Assembly: GCA_016779325.1 (NCBI GenBank)
Contig: JADHNU010000024.1
Location: forward strand, 1-36,276
Length of the DNA stretch: 36,276 nt
DNA from: Pseudomonadales bacterium
Lineage (GTDB): Bacteria > Pseudomonadota > Gammaproteobacteria > Pseudomonadales > Azotimanducaceae
Reading direction: 5' to 3'
Below, in pieces: positions 17,924-26,777 of this stretch. The notes under the pieces were generated by a model, which did not search any database, was not told the DNA's origin, and saw only the letters and a list, made by a program, of their open reading frames with translations. A program made the position numbers and the translations under genes. How positions within the stretch are numbered: the first letter of the stretch is position 1; every line of letters starts with the position of its first letter.

Positions 17924-18959
17924 GAGCGATCGGCTCCAGCTCGGCGAGAGGCCAGCGCGGCCGGGCGCCGATTTCGAGGCCTGTTTGCTCTCCGGCCTGC
18001 AGGCGACATGCGCCTGCAAAGGCAATCATGGCGCCGTTATCCGTGCACAGGGCTGGCCGGGCAAGGAAGGCGCGAGCGCCAAGGGGGGGAAGCCGTTCTG
18101 CAAGGGCTGCTCTCAACCGGCTGTTGGCTGAAACCCCCCCGGCAATCACCAGACGCTCTCGCTTTTGCTGAGCCAGGGCGCGTTCGGCTTTGGTGACCAG
18201 CGTATCCACCACCGCCTCTTCAAACGCCGCGGCAATGGCCGCGCGCTCGGCGTCGTCTAGGCGCCCGGCTTCCTCGGCGCGCCGTGTAGCCGTCAGAACC
18301 GAGGTTTTCAGGCCGGAAAAGGAAAAATCGAGGCCGGGGCGGTCAACCATGGGACGGGGGAAGCGGTAGCGGGCTACTCGGGTGGGGTCGGCGGTTTCCG
18401 CTAAGGCGGCCAGGTGGGGGCCCCCGGGGTAGGGCAGGCCGAGCAGCTTCGCCGTTTTGTCGAAGGCTTCCCCAGCGGCGTCATCAATGGACTCGCCGAG
18501 GGGGTGGTAGCGGCCAATGCCCTCGACGTCGACCAATAAGGTATGGCCTCCCGATACGAGCAGGGCCACAAAGGGGAAAGCGGGCGGCTCGGGCTCGAGC
18601 AGGGGCGCCAGGAGATGGCCCTCCATGTGATGGACCGCGAGGGCAGGAATCCCAAGAGAGAAGGCAAGACTGCGCCCGAAGGTCGCGCCCACCAGGAGTG
18701 CCCCCATGAGCCCGGGCCCGGCGGTGTAGGCGATGCCGTTGAGGTCGTCGAGGGTAAGCTGGGCCTCCTTGAGCAATCCCTCGAGCAAGGGCAGGAGGCG
18801 GCGGCTGTGATCGCGGCTTGCCAGTTCAGGCACCACGCCGCCATAGGTGGTGTGGAGATCCACCTGGCTATGGAGTGCGTCGCCAAGGAGCCCCGACGCC
18901 GTGTCGTAGAGGGCGAGGCCCGTTTCGTCACAGGAACTTTCGATGCCAAGGACGCGCAT
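17916..18959 (-). CDS. tsaD: tRNA threonylcarbamoyladenosine synthase catalytic subunit TsaD
   Basis: 347 residues from [19 protein letters not shown]. TsaD, with TsaB and TsaE, transfers threonylcarbamoyl to A37 of ANN-reading tRNAs. Seen: the ASKHA phosphate-1 loop (IESSCDET), [11 protein letters not shown] (81-91), the iron ligands H111 and H115 in HHMEGH, LVSGGHT, and [10 protein letters not shown]. An in-frame ATG 27 bases upstream exists, but the chosen start gives the usual N-terminus and has AAGG about 10 bases before. It is divergent from rpsU, as in Pseudomonas and E. coli. Confidence 0.96.
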   Translation of the reverse strand: MRVLGIESSCDETGLALYDTASGLLGDALHSQVDLHTTYGGVVPELASRDHSRRLLPLLEGLLKEAQLTLDDLNGIAYTAGPGLMGALLVGATFGRSLAFSLGIPALAVHHMEGHLLAPLLEPEPPAFPFVALLVSGGHTLLVDVEGIGRYHPLGESIDDAAGEAFDKTAKLLGLPYPGGPHLAALAETADPTRVARYRFPRPMVDRPGLDFSFSGLKTSVLTATRRAEEAGRLDDAERAAIAAAFEEAVVDTLVTKAERALAQQKRERLVIAGGVSANSRLRAALAERLPPLGARAFLARPALCTDNGAMIAFAGACRLQAGEQTGLEIGARPRWPLAELEPIAHG

Positions 18960-19021
18960 GGGAGAGCCTTTTGGGGAAAGGGGCATATTACCAGAGCCGA
19001 CCGCCGAGGCGCTCGGGGTGC

Positions 19022-19050
19022 TGGACGGGAGCCGTCGACCTTCCTATAAT
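19022..19050 (+). promoter_or_regulatory. Sigma-70 promoter of rpsU
   Basis: A perfect -10 TATAAT (19045-19050) is preceded at 17 bases by TGGACG (19022-19027), which matches TTGACA at four of six positions. Transcription would start near 19057, about 29 bases before the rpsU start codon. It is the expected main promoter of the rpsU-yqeY-dnaG-rpoD block and lies in the divergent gap with tsaD. Confidence 0.65.
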
Positions 19051-19085
19051 CGCGCGCCCTTAAATCAGGAAGGCCAAAAGGTCCT

Positions 19086-19301
19086 ATGCCGAACGTCAAG
19101 GTAAAAGAAAACGAGCCCTTCGATGTGGCCCTGCGTCGTTTCAAGCGCTCCTGCGAGAAAGCCGGCGTGCTTTCCGAGGTGCGGCGTCGCGAGCATTACG
19201 AGAAGCCCACGGCGGAGCGTAAGCGCAAGCAGGCCGCTGCGGTGAAGCGTCACGCGAAAAAGCTCCAGCGGGAAGCTAAGAAGCTCGAAAAGAGCTACTA
19301 G
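19086..19301 (+). CDS. rpsU: 30S ribosomal protein bS21
   Basis: 71 residues, highly basic ([19 protein letters not shown], then [16 protein letters not shown]), the full normal length. bS21 binds near the anti-Shine-Dalgarno region of 16S rRNA and helps initiation. It is the first gene of the macromolecular synthesis block, with a clear promoter upstream and the yqeY start 18 bases after its stop. Confidence 0.98.
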   Translation: MPNVKVKENEPFDVALRRFKRSCEKAGVLSEVRRREHYEKPTAERKRKQAAAVKRHAKKLQREAKKLEKSY

Positions 19302-19319
19302 GGGTTGGAGCGGTCTCCC

Positions 19320-19772
19320 GTGCTCACCCTGGTCGAGCAAATCAAAGATGCGGTGAAAGACGCCATGCGTGCCCGAGATAAGGCGCGCCTGGCGGCTTTG
19401 CGTCTAATTACGGCGGAGTTTAAGCGCATCGAGGTGGATGAGCGTATTGAAGTTGACGATGCGCGGGCCTTGGCCGTGCTCGATAAAATGGTGAAGCAAC
19501 GCCTCGATTCGGAGGCGCAGTACCGCGCGGCCGGTCGCGATGAGCTTGCGGAGGTGGAGGCCTTCGAAATTCGCGTTATTCGCGAGTACCTCCCGGCGCC
19601 CCTAAGCGATGATGAGCTCGATGCGCTGATCAAGCAGACCGTGGTCACCCTTGGCGCCTCGTCCATGGCCCAGATGGGCGCAGTCATGGGGCAACTCAAG
19701 GGTCAGGTTGCGGGGCGCGCCGATATGGGCGTGCTCAGCGCCAAGGTAAAGGCCTTGCTCGCTGCAAGCTAA
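19320..19772 (+). CDS. GatB/YqeY-domain protein
   Basis: 150 residues from GTG 19320, which has GGAG about 9 bases before it; a TTG at 19305 would add five residues and lacks a site. The protein is helical (VEQIKDAVKDAMRARDKARL, later REYLPAPLSDDEL and MGAVMGQLKGQVAGRADMG), matching the YqeY family related to the tRNA-binding tail of GatB. A role in tRNA-dependent amidation or tRNA binding is a family guess and is not shown. Its place between rpsU and dnaG is the same as in Pseudomonas. Confidence 0.9.
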   Translation: MLTLVEQIKDAVKDAMRARDKARLAALRLITAEFKRIEVDERIEVDDARALAVLDKMVKQRLDSEAQYRAAGRDELAEVEAFEIRVIREYLPAPLSDDELDALIKQTVVTLGASSMAQMGAVMGQLKGQVAGRADMGVLSAKVKALLAAS

Positions 19773-19839
19773 AATCCAAGTAAAAAACCTCTGCCACACC
19801 CCGTGCTATGCTTTTTTCCCACGCCCGTGAGTGAGTTGC

Positions 19840-21726
19840 ATGGCCGGCCGCATCCCCCAGGATTTCATCAACGATCTTCTTGATCGAGTCGACGTTGCCG
19901 AGGTCATCGGTGCCCGCCTCGAATTGAAGCGTGCTGGCAAAGAATTCAAAGGTTTATGTCCCTTCCACGGCGAGAAAACCCCCTCCTTTCATGTGGTGCC
20001 AGATAAGGGGTTCTACCATTGCTTTGGCTGTGGAGTGCATGGCACCGCCCTCACCTTCCTACTTGAGCACGACCGCCTCGAATTTGTGCAGGCCGTGGAG
20101 ACCCTCGCGGCCCTAGCTGGCATGGAGGTGCCCCGGGAGGCTGGGGCGGGGGCCGTGCGGCGCAATGATCGCCGCAGTGCGCTCTTTGCGGTGCTAGAGC
20201 GCGCGGACCATTGGTTTCAGCAGCAGCTCCGTCAGCATCCGGAGCGAGGCCGAGCCGTGGACTATCTGAAGGGCCGCGGGCTCACGGGGGCGACCGCGAA
20301 GCGCTTTGGTATCGGCTATGCCCCGCCGGGCTATGAGAATCTTCTGAAGGCCCTCGGTGGCGGCCAAACCCTCGAGCAGCAGCTCCTTGAGGCCGGGCTG
20401 CTGGCTGCGCGGGAAAGCGGCGGCAGCTACGACCGCTTTCGTGATCGCATCACCTTTCCCATTCGCGATGGGCGTGGGCGGACCATTGGCTTCGGCGGGC
20501 GGGTGCTGGGAGAGGGGCAGCCAAAATATCTGAATTCTCCGGAAACTCCCGTGTTCCACAAGGGAAGGGAGCTTTACGGGCTCTGGGAATGTCGCCAGGC
20601 GCTTCGCGATCCGGAGCGTGTGCTGCTCGTTGAGGGGTACATGGACGTGGTGGGCCTCGCCCAAGCGGGGGTTCCTGAGGCCTGTGCTGCCCTCGGCACT
20701 GCGGCGACCGCGGATCATTTGGAAAAGCTGTTTCGCCTGGCGCCTGAAGTGGTCCTGTGCTTCGACGGCGACGGGGCGGGGCGGCGCGCGGCCTGGAAGG
20801 CGGCGCAGCTTGCGCTCGACGCCCTGACCGATGGGGTGTCCGTGCGGGTTCTGTTTCTGCCCGACGGCGAGGACCCGGACTCCCTTGTGGCCAAGGAGGG
20901 TGCGGAGGCGTTCCGGGCGCGGCTGGCGAAGGCGGAAGCCCTGTCCAGCTACCTTTTTCGGATGCTCAGTGACGGCTTAGATGTGTCGGTGCTTGATGAT
21001 CGCTCCCGCCTAGCCCATCGGGCTCGCCCCTTGCTTGAGCGCATCCCCGGAAGCCTTGTGAAGACCTTGATGTATCAGAAGCTTGCGGAGATGACCGCCT
21101 TGCCCGTGGATGCTCTCGAGGCCCCTCCAGAGCAGCCGGCGCCCGTGGATGCTTACGGGGATGCCCCCCTGCCTGCAGGGGAACCGCCTTGGGCGGGCAT
21201 GGCCGAGGCCTTTGACGGGGAGGGGGGGCGTCAAGGACCGTCCATGGGTCCCCCAGAAAGGAGGGGGGCTGACCGGCCTCCGCGCGGACGAATTAAGCGC
21301 CAGCGAGCCGACCGGGCGCTGGCCTTTCTTCTCCGCCGGCCCGACCTCGCCGATGGGGTTGGGGAGGATACGCTCGTTGCCCTGGCCGATGCGCCCACAG
21401 AGGCGGGCCAGCTGCTTGGGGAGCTTTTGACGATCTTGCACCAAAGCCCAGGGCTCTCTGCCTCGGCGCTGCTTGGCCGCTACGTGGGCACGGCCGCGCA
21501 CGATCGGCTCCTGGAGCTCGCGAAGGCGCCCTTGCCTTTCGAGGGCAGCGCCCTGGTTACGGAGTTTCAGGAACTTCTGGCGCACTTGGCGGTCGAAGCG
21601 GCGACGGAAAAACGGCGCCAGCTTCTGGGGCGCATTCGCGCCGGCGACGCAAGCCAGGCCGATCTCGAAACCTACCTCACCCTGAAGCGTGCGGCAGCCG
21701 GCGTGGACGGGGGTGGCACGCGCTAG
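19840..21726 (+). CDS. dnaG: DNA primase
   Basis: 628 residues. DnaG lays RNA primers for replication with DnaB. The zinc site is C40, H43, C61 and C64 (CPFHGE ... HCFGCG). The TOPRIM core has E265 in VEGYMD and D309/D311 in DGDGAG. A Pro/Gly-rich linker (about residues 425-485) joins the C-terminal helicase-binding domain. I took ATG 19840 (MAGRIPQDF); a GTG three codons earlier is possible. The 67-base gap before it has a TATGCT that could be part of an internal promoter, but no -35 is seen. Confidence 0.96.
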   Translation: MAGRIPQDFINDLLDRVDVAEVIGARLELKRAGKEFKGLCPFHGEKTPSFHVVPDKGFYHCFGCGVHGTALTFLLEHDRLEFVQAVETLAALAGMEVPREAGAGAVRRNDRRSALFAVLERADHWFQQQLRQHPERGRAVDYLKGRGLTGATAKRFGIGYAPPGYENLLKALGGGQTLEQQLLEAGLLAARESGGSYDRFRDRITFPIRDGRGRTIGFGGRVLGEGQPKYLNSPETPVFHKGRELYGLWECRQALRDPERVLLVEGYMDVVGLAQAGVPEACAALGTAATADHLEKLFRLAPEVVLCFDGDGAGRRAAWKAAQLALDALTDGVSVRVLFLPDGEDPDSLVAKEGAEAFRARLAKAEALSSYLFRMLSDGLDVSVLDDRSRLAHRARPLLERIPGSLVKTLMYQKLAEMTALPVDALEAPPEQPAPVDAYGDAPLPAGEPPWAGMAEAFDGEGGRQGPSMGPPERRGADRPPRGRIKRQRADRALAFLLRRPDLADGVGEDTLVALADAPTEAGQLLGELLTILHQSPGLSASALLGRYVGTAAHDRLLELAKAPLPFEGSALVTEFQELLAHLAVEAATEKRRQLLGRIRAGDASQADLETYLTLKRAAAGVDGGGTR

Positions 21727-21755
21727 TTGGGCTCGCCGCCCTTTCGTCGTATAAT
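21727..21755 (+). promoter_or_regulatory. Sigma-70 promoter of rpoD
   Basis: TTGGGC (21727-21732), 17 bases, then TATAAT (21750-21755): a perfect -10 at ideal spacing. The -35 begins on the base right after the dnaG stop. Transcription would start near 21762 and give a leader of about 40 bases with GAAGGAG before the rpoD ATG. It would let rpoD be expressed apart from dnaG and may allow the sigma factor to drive its own gene. Confidence 0.7.
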
Positions 21756-21801
21756 GTCCGGCTCGCCCGCCTAAATCGACGCCCTGACGCGAAGGAGCAC
21801 C

Positions 21802-23613
21802 ATGGCCGCTCAGAGTGCAACGCAGCACCAGCAATCCCAGCTCAAAGAACTTATCGCTAAAGGTAAGGAGCAGGGCTATCTCACTTACGCGGAAGTGAAC
21901 GATCACTTACCTGCGGATATCTCCGATCCCGATCAGATCGAAGACATCATCCGAATGATCACGGAGATGGGCATCAAGGTCTTTGAACAGGCCCCCGATG
22001 CTGACGAGCTCCTCACCGCCGGCGATTCCTCCGCCGACGAATTGGCCGCGGAGGAAGCCGCAGCGGCCCTTGCTGCCGTGGAAACGGAAGTCGGCCGGAC
22101 CACCGATCCGGTCCGCATGTACATGCGGGAAATGGGCACCGTTGAACTCCTGACGCGGGAAGGGGAGATTGAGATTGCCAAGCGCATCGAAGAGGGCCTT
22201 CGCGATGTCATGGCCGCTGTCAGCCAGTTTCCCGGCACCGTGGAGTACATCGTCGACGCCTACGATCGCGCCGTTGAGGACGACAAGCTCACCGATGTGC
22301 TGATTGGCTATCTCGACCCCACCGATGACGTACCGCCGGCGGCCCAGGTCCAGAACCGCAACGACAGCGAAAACGACGACGAAGAGACGGAAACCAACAC
22401 CGGGCCCGATCCGGAAGAGGCTCGCCTGCGCTTCGAAGCCATTCGCAAGCAGATGAAAAAAACCGAACGCAACGTGAAGCGCTACGGTCGGGATGGCAAC
22501 GCAGCGGTCAAGGATCTTGCGGTGCTGGCGGAGTGCTTTGCCCCGCTTAAGCTGACGCCCAAACATTTCGATGAAATTGTCAGCCGGGTTCGGTCCACCC
22601 TCGACTCCGTGCGCGATCAGGAAAAGGTCATCAGCCAGACGCTCATTCGTCGGGGCCGCATGCCGAAGAAGGTCTTTCTTTCCGAGTTTCCCGGCAAGGA
22701 GATCGACGAGAAGTGGCTCGAGAAGCAGCTTACGGGCAAGAATGAGTGGGCTTCGCGCCTAGCGGCCCACGCCGATGAGCTCCGTCGGGCTCAGCGACGT
22801 CTGCGTGCTGTGGTTGACGAAACGGGGCTCTCGGTCGCGCAAGTTAAGGAAATCAATCGCGCAATGTCCCTCGGGGAGGCGAAGGCGCGGCGAGCGAAGA
22901 AGGACATGGTGGAAGCCAACCTTCGTCTCGTAATCTCCATCGCCAAGAAGTACACGAACCGTGGCCTACAGTTCCTCGACCTCATCCAGGAGGGGAACAT
23001 CGGCCTGATGAAGGCCGTAGATAAGTTTGAATATCGTCGCGGTTACAAATTCTCCACTTACGCCACCTGGTGGATCCGCCAGGCGATTACCCGGTCCATT
23101 GCCGATCAGGCCCGGACAATCCGGATTCCCGTACACATGATCGAGACGATCAACAAGCTCAACCGGATTTCCCGGCAAATGCTTCAGGAAATGGGGCGAG
23201 AGCCTACGCCTGAGGAGCTTGGGGAGCGTATGGAGATGCCTGAGGACAAGGTCCGGCGCGTGCTGAAGATTGCAAAAGAGCCGATCTCCATGGAAACCCC
23301 CATCGGCGATGATGAAGATTCCCACTTAGGCGACTTCATCGAAGACGTGACGGCCGGTTCTCCCATTGATATGGCCACCGACGAGGGCCTCCGGGAAGCC
23401 ACGCGAGCCGTGCTAGGTGGGCTGACCGCGCGGGAAGCCAAGGTGCTACGTATGCGTTTTGGCATCGATATGAATACGGATCACACCCTCGAGGAAGTCG
23501 GGAAGCAGTTTGACGTCACTCGGGAGCGTATTCGCCAGATCGAAGCGAAGGCGCTGCGGAAGCTGCGCCACCCCACCCGCTCCGATCACCTCCGGAGCTT
23601 CCTCGATGAGTAA
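21802..23613 (+). CDS. rpoD: Primary sigma factor RpoD (sigma-70)
   Basis: 603 residues. Region 1.1 covers about 10-75 ([20 protein letters not shown]), region 1.2 about 95-130 ([20 protein letters not shown]), and an acidic non-conserved region follows ([13 protein letters not shown]). Regions 2.1-2.4 begin near 373 ([19 protein letters not shown], then [19 protein letters not shown], the -10-reading helix). Region 3 follows, and region 4.2 is near 561-590 ([20 protein letters not shown]), which reads the -35. A terminator lies right after the stop. Confidence 0.98.
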   Translation: MAAQSATQHQQSQLKELIAKGKEQGYLTYAEVNDHLPADISDPDQIEDIIRMITEMGIKVFEQAPDADELLTAGDSSADELAAEEAAAALAAVETEVGRTTDPVRMYMREMGTVELLTREGEIEIAKRIEEGLRDVMAAVSQFPGTVEYIVDAYDRAVEDDKLTDVLIGYLDPTDDVPPAAQVQNRNDSENDDEETETNTGPDPEEARLRFEAIRKQMKKTERNVKRYGRDGNAAVKDLAVLAECFAPLKLTPKHFDEIVSRVRSTLDSVRDQEKVISQTLIRRGRMPKKVFLSEFPGKEIDEKWLEKQLTGKNEWASRLAAHADELRRAQRRLRAVVDETGLSVAQVKEINRAMSLGEAKARRAKKDMVEANLRLVISIAKKYTNRGLQFLDLIQEGNIGLMKAVDKFEYRRGYKFSTYATWWIRQAITRSIADQARTIRIPVHMIETINKLNRISRQMLQEMGREPTPEELGERMEMPEDKVRRVLKIAKEPISMETPIGDDEDSHLGDFIEDVTAGSPIDMATDEGLREATRAVLGGLTAREAKVLRMRFGIDMNTDHTLEEVGKQFDVTRERIRQIEAKALRKLRHPTRSDHLRSFLDE

Positions 23614-23621
23614 GCCCATCC

Positions 23622-23643
23622 AAAGCGCCCTTCGGGGCGCTTT
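23622..23643 (+). terminator. Rho-independent terminator after rpoD
   Basis: A perfect 9-bp stem, AAAGCGCCC with GGGCGCTTT, closes a TTCG tetraloop, 9 bases after the rpoD stop. The following T-tract is weak (TTTGTGGTT), and the stem itself carries an A/T end on both strands, so it can also stop the converging phosphatase gene, whose stop lies 7 bases further on. Confidence 0.85.
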
Positions 23644-23649
23644 GTGGTT

Positions 23650-24423
23650 CTAGCTTTGGAGATAGCGTTGCGCCAGGGTGTGCCGCCTATCCCTGTCCAT
23701 TCCCAGTGCATCCTCAAGATAGGCTTCTAGGGAAGCGAAGTCCTGCGCGATTGCGTGATAGGCCGCGCGGAGGTATTCCGGCCGCACGCCAGCGATGGCC
23801 ATGATGGCCTCAAGCTCCGGCAAGGGCCGATCCCCATAGTAGCGCCGCATGCGGGGCAGGACTTGTCCTTCTAGATCCACCGCGCTGTTGGTGAACAGGT
23901 AGTCCGACAGCACCAGGTCCTCGGCGACGCCTAGAGCATGAAGGATCAAGGCTACGGCAAAGCCCGTGCGGTCCTTTCCGGCCGCACAGTGGACGAGGAA
24001 CCCTCCCTGATCCGTATCGAGGAGGGCTTGGAAAAGTTGAGCGTAGTCCTCCTGATGGTGGGCCGCCAGCTCATGGTTAATCGCCACCATGTAGTCAATC
24101 CGTGCCTTCGCATCGAGGTCTTCCTTCGCGAGGGCCTCCCGCATGGCGATGGCACTGCCCGGATCCATGGGGATTTCGACCCGTCGCGCGCTAAGGGTTG
24201 TTGGGGTTGGCTCCTGGTCCCGCTCTTCGGGGCGGCGCAGATCGCAGATGGTCTGTATCCCGAGGGCGTTGAATTGCGGGATACCGACGTCCTTAAGCCT
24301 GTCCAGGGCGCCGGAACGAAAGAGCTTTCCGCGGCGCACGGGGCGGTCGCCCAAGCCGGGATAGCCCCCAAAGTCTCGGAGGTTGACGGCGCCGGGGATG
24401 GCGATAAGGCGGTCTGGGGTCAT
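23650..24423 (-). CDS. Tyrosine-phosphatase-like protein (Y_phosphatase3 type)
   Basis: 257 residues from ATG 24423, which has AGGA about 9 bases before. The CX5R active-site loop is HCAAGKDRTG (C146, R152). N-terminal NLRDFGGY and KLFRSGAL, with DLRRPEER, are typical of the bacterial protein tyrosine/lipid phosphatase family that includes Mycobacterium PtpB-like enzymes. No signal peptide or membrane segment is visible. The substrate (phosphoprotein, phosphoinositide or other) is unknown. It converges on rpoD and is divergent from the tRNA gene. Confidence 0.85.
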   Translation of the reverse strand: MTPDRLIAIPGAVNLRDFGGYPGLGDRPVRRGKLFRSGALDRLKDVGIPQFNALGIQTICDLRRPEERDQEPTPTTLSARRVEIPMDPGSAIAMREALAKEDLDAKARIDYMVAINHELAAHHQEDYAQLFQALLDTDQGGFLVHCAAGKDRTGFAVALILHALGVAEDLVLSDYLFTNSAVDLEGQVLPRMRRYYGDRPLPELEAIMAIAGVRPEYLRAAYHAIAQDFASLEAYLEDALGMDRDRRHTLAQRYLQS

Positions 24424-24487
24424 GAGAAAGATCCTGTTCAGTCCAGCGTTAAAGGATCGCATACTCTGATGACGAAGCGATGGGCGC

Positions 24488-24493
24488 TATACT
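24488..24493 (+). promoter_or_regulatory. -10 element for the tRNA gene
   Basis: TATACT lies 8 bases before the first tRNA base, placing the transcription start at or just before the 5' end. The -35 area (about 24465-24471, TCTGATG) is poor. Transcripts from here would need only a short 5' trim by RNase P. Confidence 0.45.
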
Positions 24494-24501
24494 GTCTTTG
24501 C

Positions 24502-24578
<77 letters not shown>

Positions 24579-24722
24579 TCTTCTTACTGAAGGATCTTCG
24601 AGCGCTCAGTATCAAGCTTGGGCGATAAAATCGTCCTCAATCATTTCCCTGGTTCCGCATTCCAACCCTTCCTCGCGGCGTTAGCGTTAGCGTTTGCGCT
24701 TGGCCAAGCCTACAGATGCCCT
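24579..24722. other. Intergenic stretch with a short hexamer repeat
   Basis: 144 bases between the tRNA end and the converging membrane-protein stop. It holds GCGTTA twice, then GCGTTT and GCGCTT (24678-24701), running into the 12-base palindrome GCTTGGCCAAGC (24698-24709). No gene or clear terminator was recognised. A small plus-strand frame starting in this stretch runs antisense into the membrane gene and is not supported. Confidence 0.4.
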
Positions 24723-25781
24723 TCAGTTGACGGCGTTGGGGTACTTCGGCGGCGCCGACGGCAGGCTACCCCGGGGCGCGATGGGGAGGGTGAAGAAGCG
24801 GCGCTCGAGGGGCAGGTAGGGGAGGTTTCGAACCATGGACCAGGCCAGGGCGACCACCAACAGGCGTGCGGAAAGGGCGAAGAAAGCCTGCGAGTTGAAG
24901 CCATAGGGGCTGGAAAAGAAGAAATAGGGAATATCAAAGAACAGATTCAAAGTGGTGACGATGGCGTAGGCCCAGAAGGTCGTCTGCTCGCCGCGCCGCT
25001 GCTTCCAAGTGGCTAAAAGCATCAGGAACCAGAAGGGCACCCACAGCGCGCGGGCATACACTATGCCCGCGGCGCGCTCGGGATCTAAGCCCGCTTGGTC
25101 GTAGATTCCCGTCTCGGGAAACATCAGGCGAAAAAAGTAAAACGCACCGATTAAGCACGAGAGGTGTAATCGCAGGAGGAATAGCCGGTCCACCGGCGCC
25201 TCCCCCCAAAGCAGACGAGATGCTGCGCGTAGGTCGAACCAAGATTTTTGAGGGGCGGTAGAGCCAAAGCGCGCTCGATAGCGCACGGTGAACACACTGA
25301 TCGCGGAAGCTAAGAGCCCCTTCACGAGCACCGCCAAGGGGGTTGCGCGGCTGACGGACGTTTCTGCGCTTATTCCAAGGACAAAAAGGTCGAGAGCCAA
25401 GGTAAACATTAGGTAACCCACAAGCGCCTGGCCCAGAGCAAAGGCTCGAAGGTTCACTGAGTGGCCTAGGGCAAAGGCGAGGGCGAGGGTGATCACCAAA
25501 AGGCTTCGAAGGACGAGTTCGCTGCCGCCATTAAATAGGTGAGTCGAACCCCGTATCGCGTCCACCGCCCCTAGGGCGCCTGCGAGGGCCTGAAGCTCTA
25601 AGAGTCGAGCTGCGCCAAGCATCAGGGCGGGAAGGGACGGCACGATGACGGCAGCGGCCAGGAGCCAGGCCATGAGGAGGACGCCAGGGGTGGGGCGGGT
25701 CGCGCGGCGCGCGGCTTTCGAGACATCGCCCAGCGCCTGAAGTTCCGCTTCCGAGAGAAACGGAAGGGTTTCCTTACCCAT
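24723..25781 (-). CDS. Multi-pass membrane protein of unknown function
   Basis: 352 residues with about eight hydrophobic segments, among them LLMAWLLAAAVIVPSLPALM, LLVITLALAFALG, LMFTLALDLFVLG, FWFLMLLATW and LLVVALAWSMV. About 35 soluble residues come before the first segment, and the C-terminus is Pro-rich. No enzyme motif was recognised. The last third, LNLFFDIPYFFFSS followed by LSARLLVVALAW, matches the neighbouring gene's LANLGFDVPLYFSA and LTARLLTAGLIF, so the two look like diverged paralogs. The start overlaps that gene's stop by 8 bases, suggesting one transcript and perhaps a heteromer. Function not known. Confidence 0.8.
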   Translation of the reverse strand: MGKETLPFLSEAELQALGDVSKAARRATRPTPGVLLMAWLLAAAVIVPSLPALMLGAARLLELQALAGALGAVDAIRGSTHLFNGGSELVLRSLLVITLALAFALGHSVNLRAFALGQALVGYLMFTLALDLFVLGISAETSVSRATPLAVLVKGLLASAISVFTVRYRARFGSTAPQKSWFDLRAASRLLWGEAPVDRLFLLRLHLSCLIGAFYFFRLMFPETGIYDQAGLDPERAAGIVYARALWVPFWFLMLLATWKQRRGEQTTFWAYAIVTTLNLFFDIPYFFFSSPYGFNSQAFFALSARLLVVALAWSMVRNLPYLPLERRFFTLPIAPRGSLPSAPPKYPNAVN

Positions 25782-26673
25782 AGGAAGGGATCTCCTTTGG
25801 ATGCGCGCGGCTGTAGAAGAGGGCGAATTCGAAGATCAGCCCGGCGGTGAGGAGGCGCGCGGTGAGCACCGTAGCGAAGAGCCCGGGGGACCGCTCGGCA
25901 AGGGCGGAAAAATACAGCGGCACGTCAAAGCCGAGGTTGGCCAGGGATACAAGGCCAAGGCCGATCATCAACTCTTGAACTCGCCAGGCTCGGCTCCAGC
26001 ACACCACGGCAAGCATGGCGGCGCCGAGAACCACAAGGGCGCGCCACCGAAGGATGTCCGACACAAAGTTAAAGTCGGCGTGCGACATCATGGGGCTAAG
26101 CACGGAAAGCCATCCGTTCTCCGCGGTGAGCAGGTTGACGACATAAGCGACGGCCATGGTCAGAAGCAGCCCCAGGCGCACTTTCTCCCCTTTGGAAATC
26201 GTCCCCGCCCCCCGCTCCTGGGCGATCCCCCAGCGATCCCCGTCGTAGGTGATGAGGGCGATCAGGCAGCCCAGGGCGGCCAGGCCTCGGGCGGCCATGT
26301 CAAAGGCAAACGCCTCCGCGAGGGCGAAGTGATCGAGCCGCGGGGCCAGAAGGGTGTCTAGCGCCACGCTGCCGAGCAGAACGAGGGCGCTGGACAGCAG
26401 CGCCGGGCGTACGGAAACCCGAAAGAGGATCGCCGGCGCGCAGAATAGGGCAAGGGCGATCCAGGTCAGATTGCGCTGAATGACGATTTCCGGCGGGTAG
26501 GGCAGGGCAATTACCTGAGAAAATACCAGGTAAGGGAAGGCCGCGAGAGATTCCGATTGGCCGGCTAAGCTCGCATTCCAGGCAAATAGCAGTTCGAGGC
26601 CGCAAAACACCGCCACAAAAAGCAGGATGAGAAGGGCGAAAGCTGCCCGAACAACCGTTGCCCGTGAGTTCAT
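25774..26673 (-). CDS. Multi-pass membrane protein, probable paralog of its neighbour
   Basis: 299 residues with about eight hydrophobic segments, starting with ALLILLFVAVFCGLELLFAW. Shared with the next gene downstream: an E-x-G turn (NLLTAENGW against RLMFPETGI), an RAL patch followed by a hydrophobic helix, the F-D-V/I-P motif and the S/T-A-R-L-L helix. It lacks the soluble N-terminal part of its neighbour. It is divergent from the aldehyde dehydrogenase gene, with inverted repeats between them, so it may be co-regulated with aromatic catabolism. No function is recognised; transport or membrane sensing are guesses. Confidence 0.8.
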   Translation of the reverse strand: MNSRATVVRAAFALLILLFVAVFCGLELLFAWNASLAGQSESLAAFPYLVFSQVIALPYPPEIVIQRNLTWIALALFCAPAILFRVSVRPALLSSALVLLGSVALDTLLAPRLDHFALAEAFAFDMAARGLAALGCLIALITYDGDRWGIAQERGAGTISKGEKVRLGLLLTMAVAYVVNLLTAENGWLSVLSPMMSHADFNFVSDILRWRALVVLGAAMLAVVCWSRAWRVQELMIGLGLVSLANLGFDVPLYFSALAERSPGLFATVLTARLLTAGLIFEFALFYSRAHPKEIPSYG

Positions 26674-26681
26674 GAGCGCTC

Positions 26682-26714
26682 TAACAGATCTGCACTGTTA
26701 ATGAGCATAGTGCA
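26682..26714. promoter_or_regulatory. Overlapping inverted repeats in the hpaE divergent gap, possible operator
   Basis: Two dyads overlap. One is TAACAG-N7-CTGTTA (26682-26700); the other is TGCACT-N12-AGTGCA (26691-26714). They sit right upstream of the membrane-gene start and 33 bases before the -10 of hpaE, where a repressor could control both directions. Six-base arms can arise by chance in 100 bases, so support is modest. No regulator gene lies nearby. Confidence 0.35.
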
Positions 26715-26746
26715 AAAAGGGGGGCGTTGTCTTCAAGGTGCTGGCG

Positions 26747-26752
26747 TATAGT
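26747..26752 (+). promoter_or_regulatory. -10 element for the hpaE operon
   Basis: TATAGT would place the start near 26759, followed by GGAGGAGG (26763-26770) 7 bases before the ATG. That is the strongest ribosome-binding site in the accessory region. A TTGTCT lies only 14 bases upstream, too close for a normal -35, so the promoter may need an activator. Confidence 0.4.
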
Positions 26753-26777
26753 CCGGGGATACGGAGGAGGCTGAACT

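Noticed and set aside
24618..25016. Plus-strand frame after the tRNA, with a hydrophobic LAALALAFALG stretch
   Set aside because: Most of it is antisense to the clear membrane-protein gene, it lacks a ribosome-binding site, and the hydrophobic part comes from the GCGTTA repeat.
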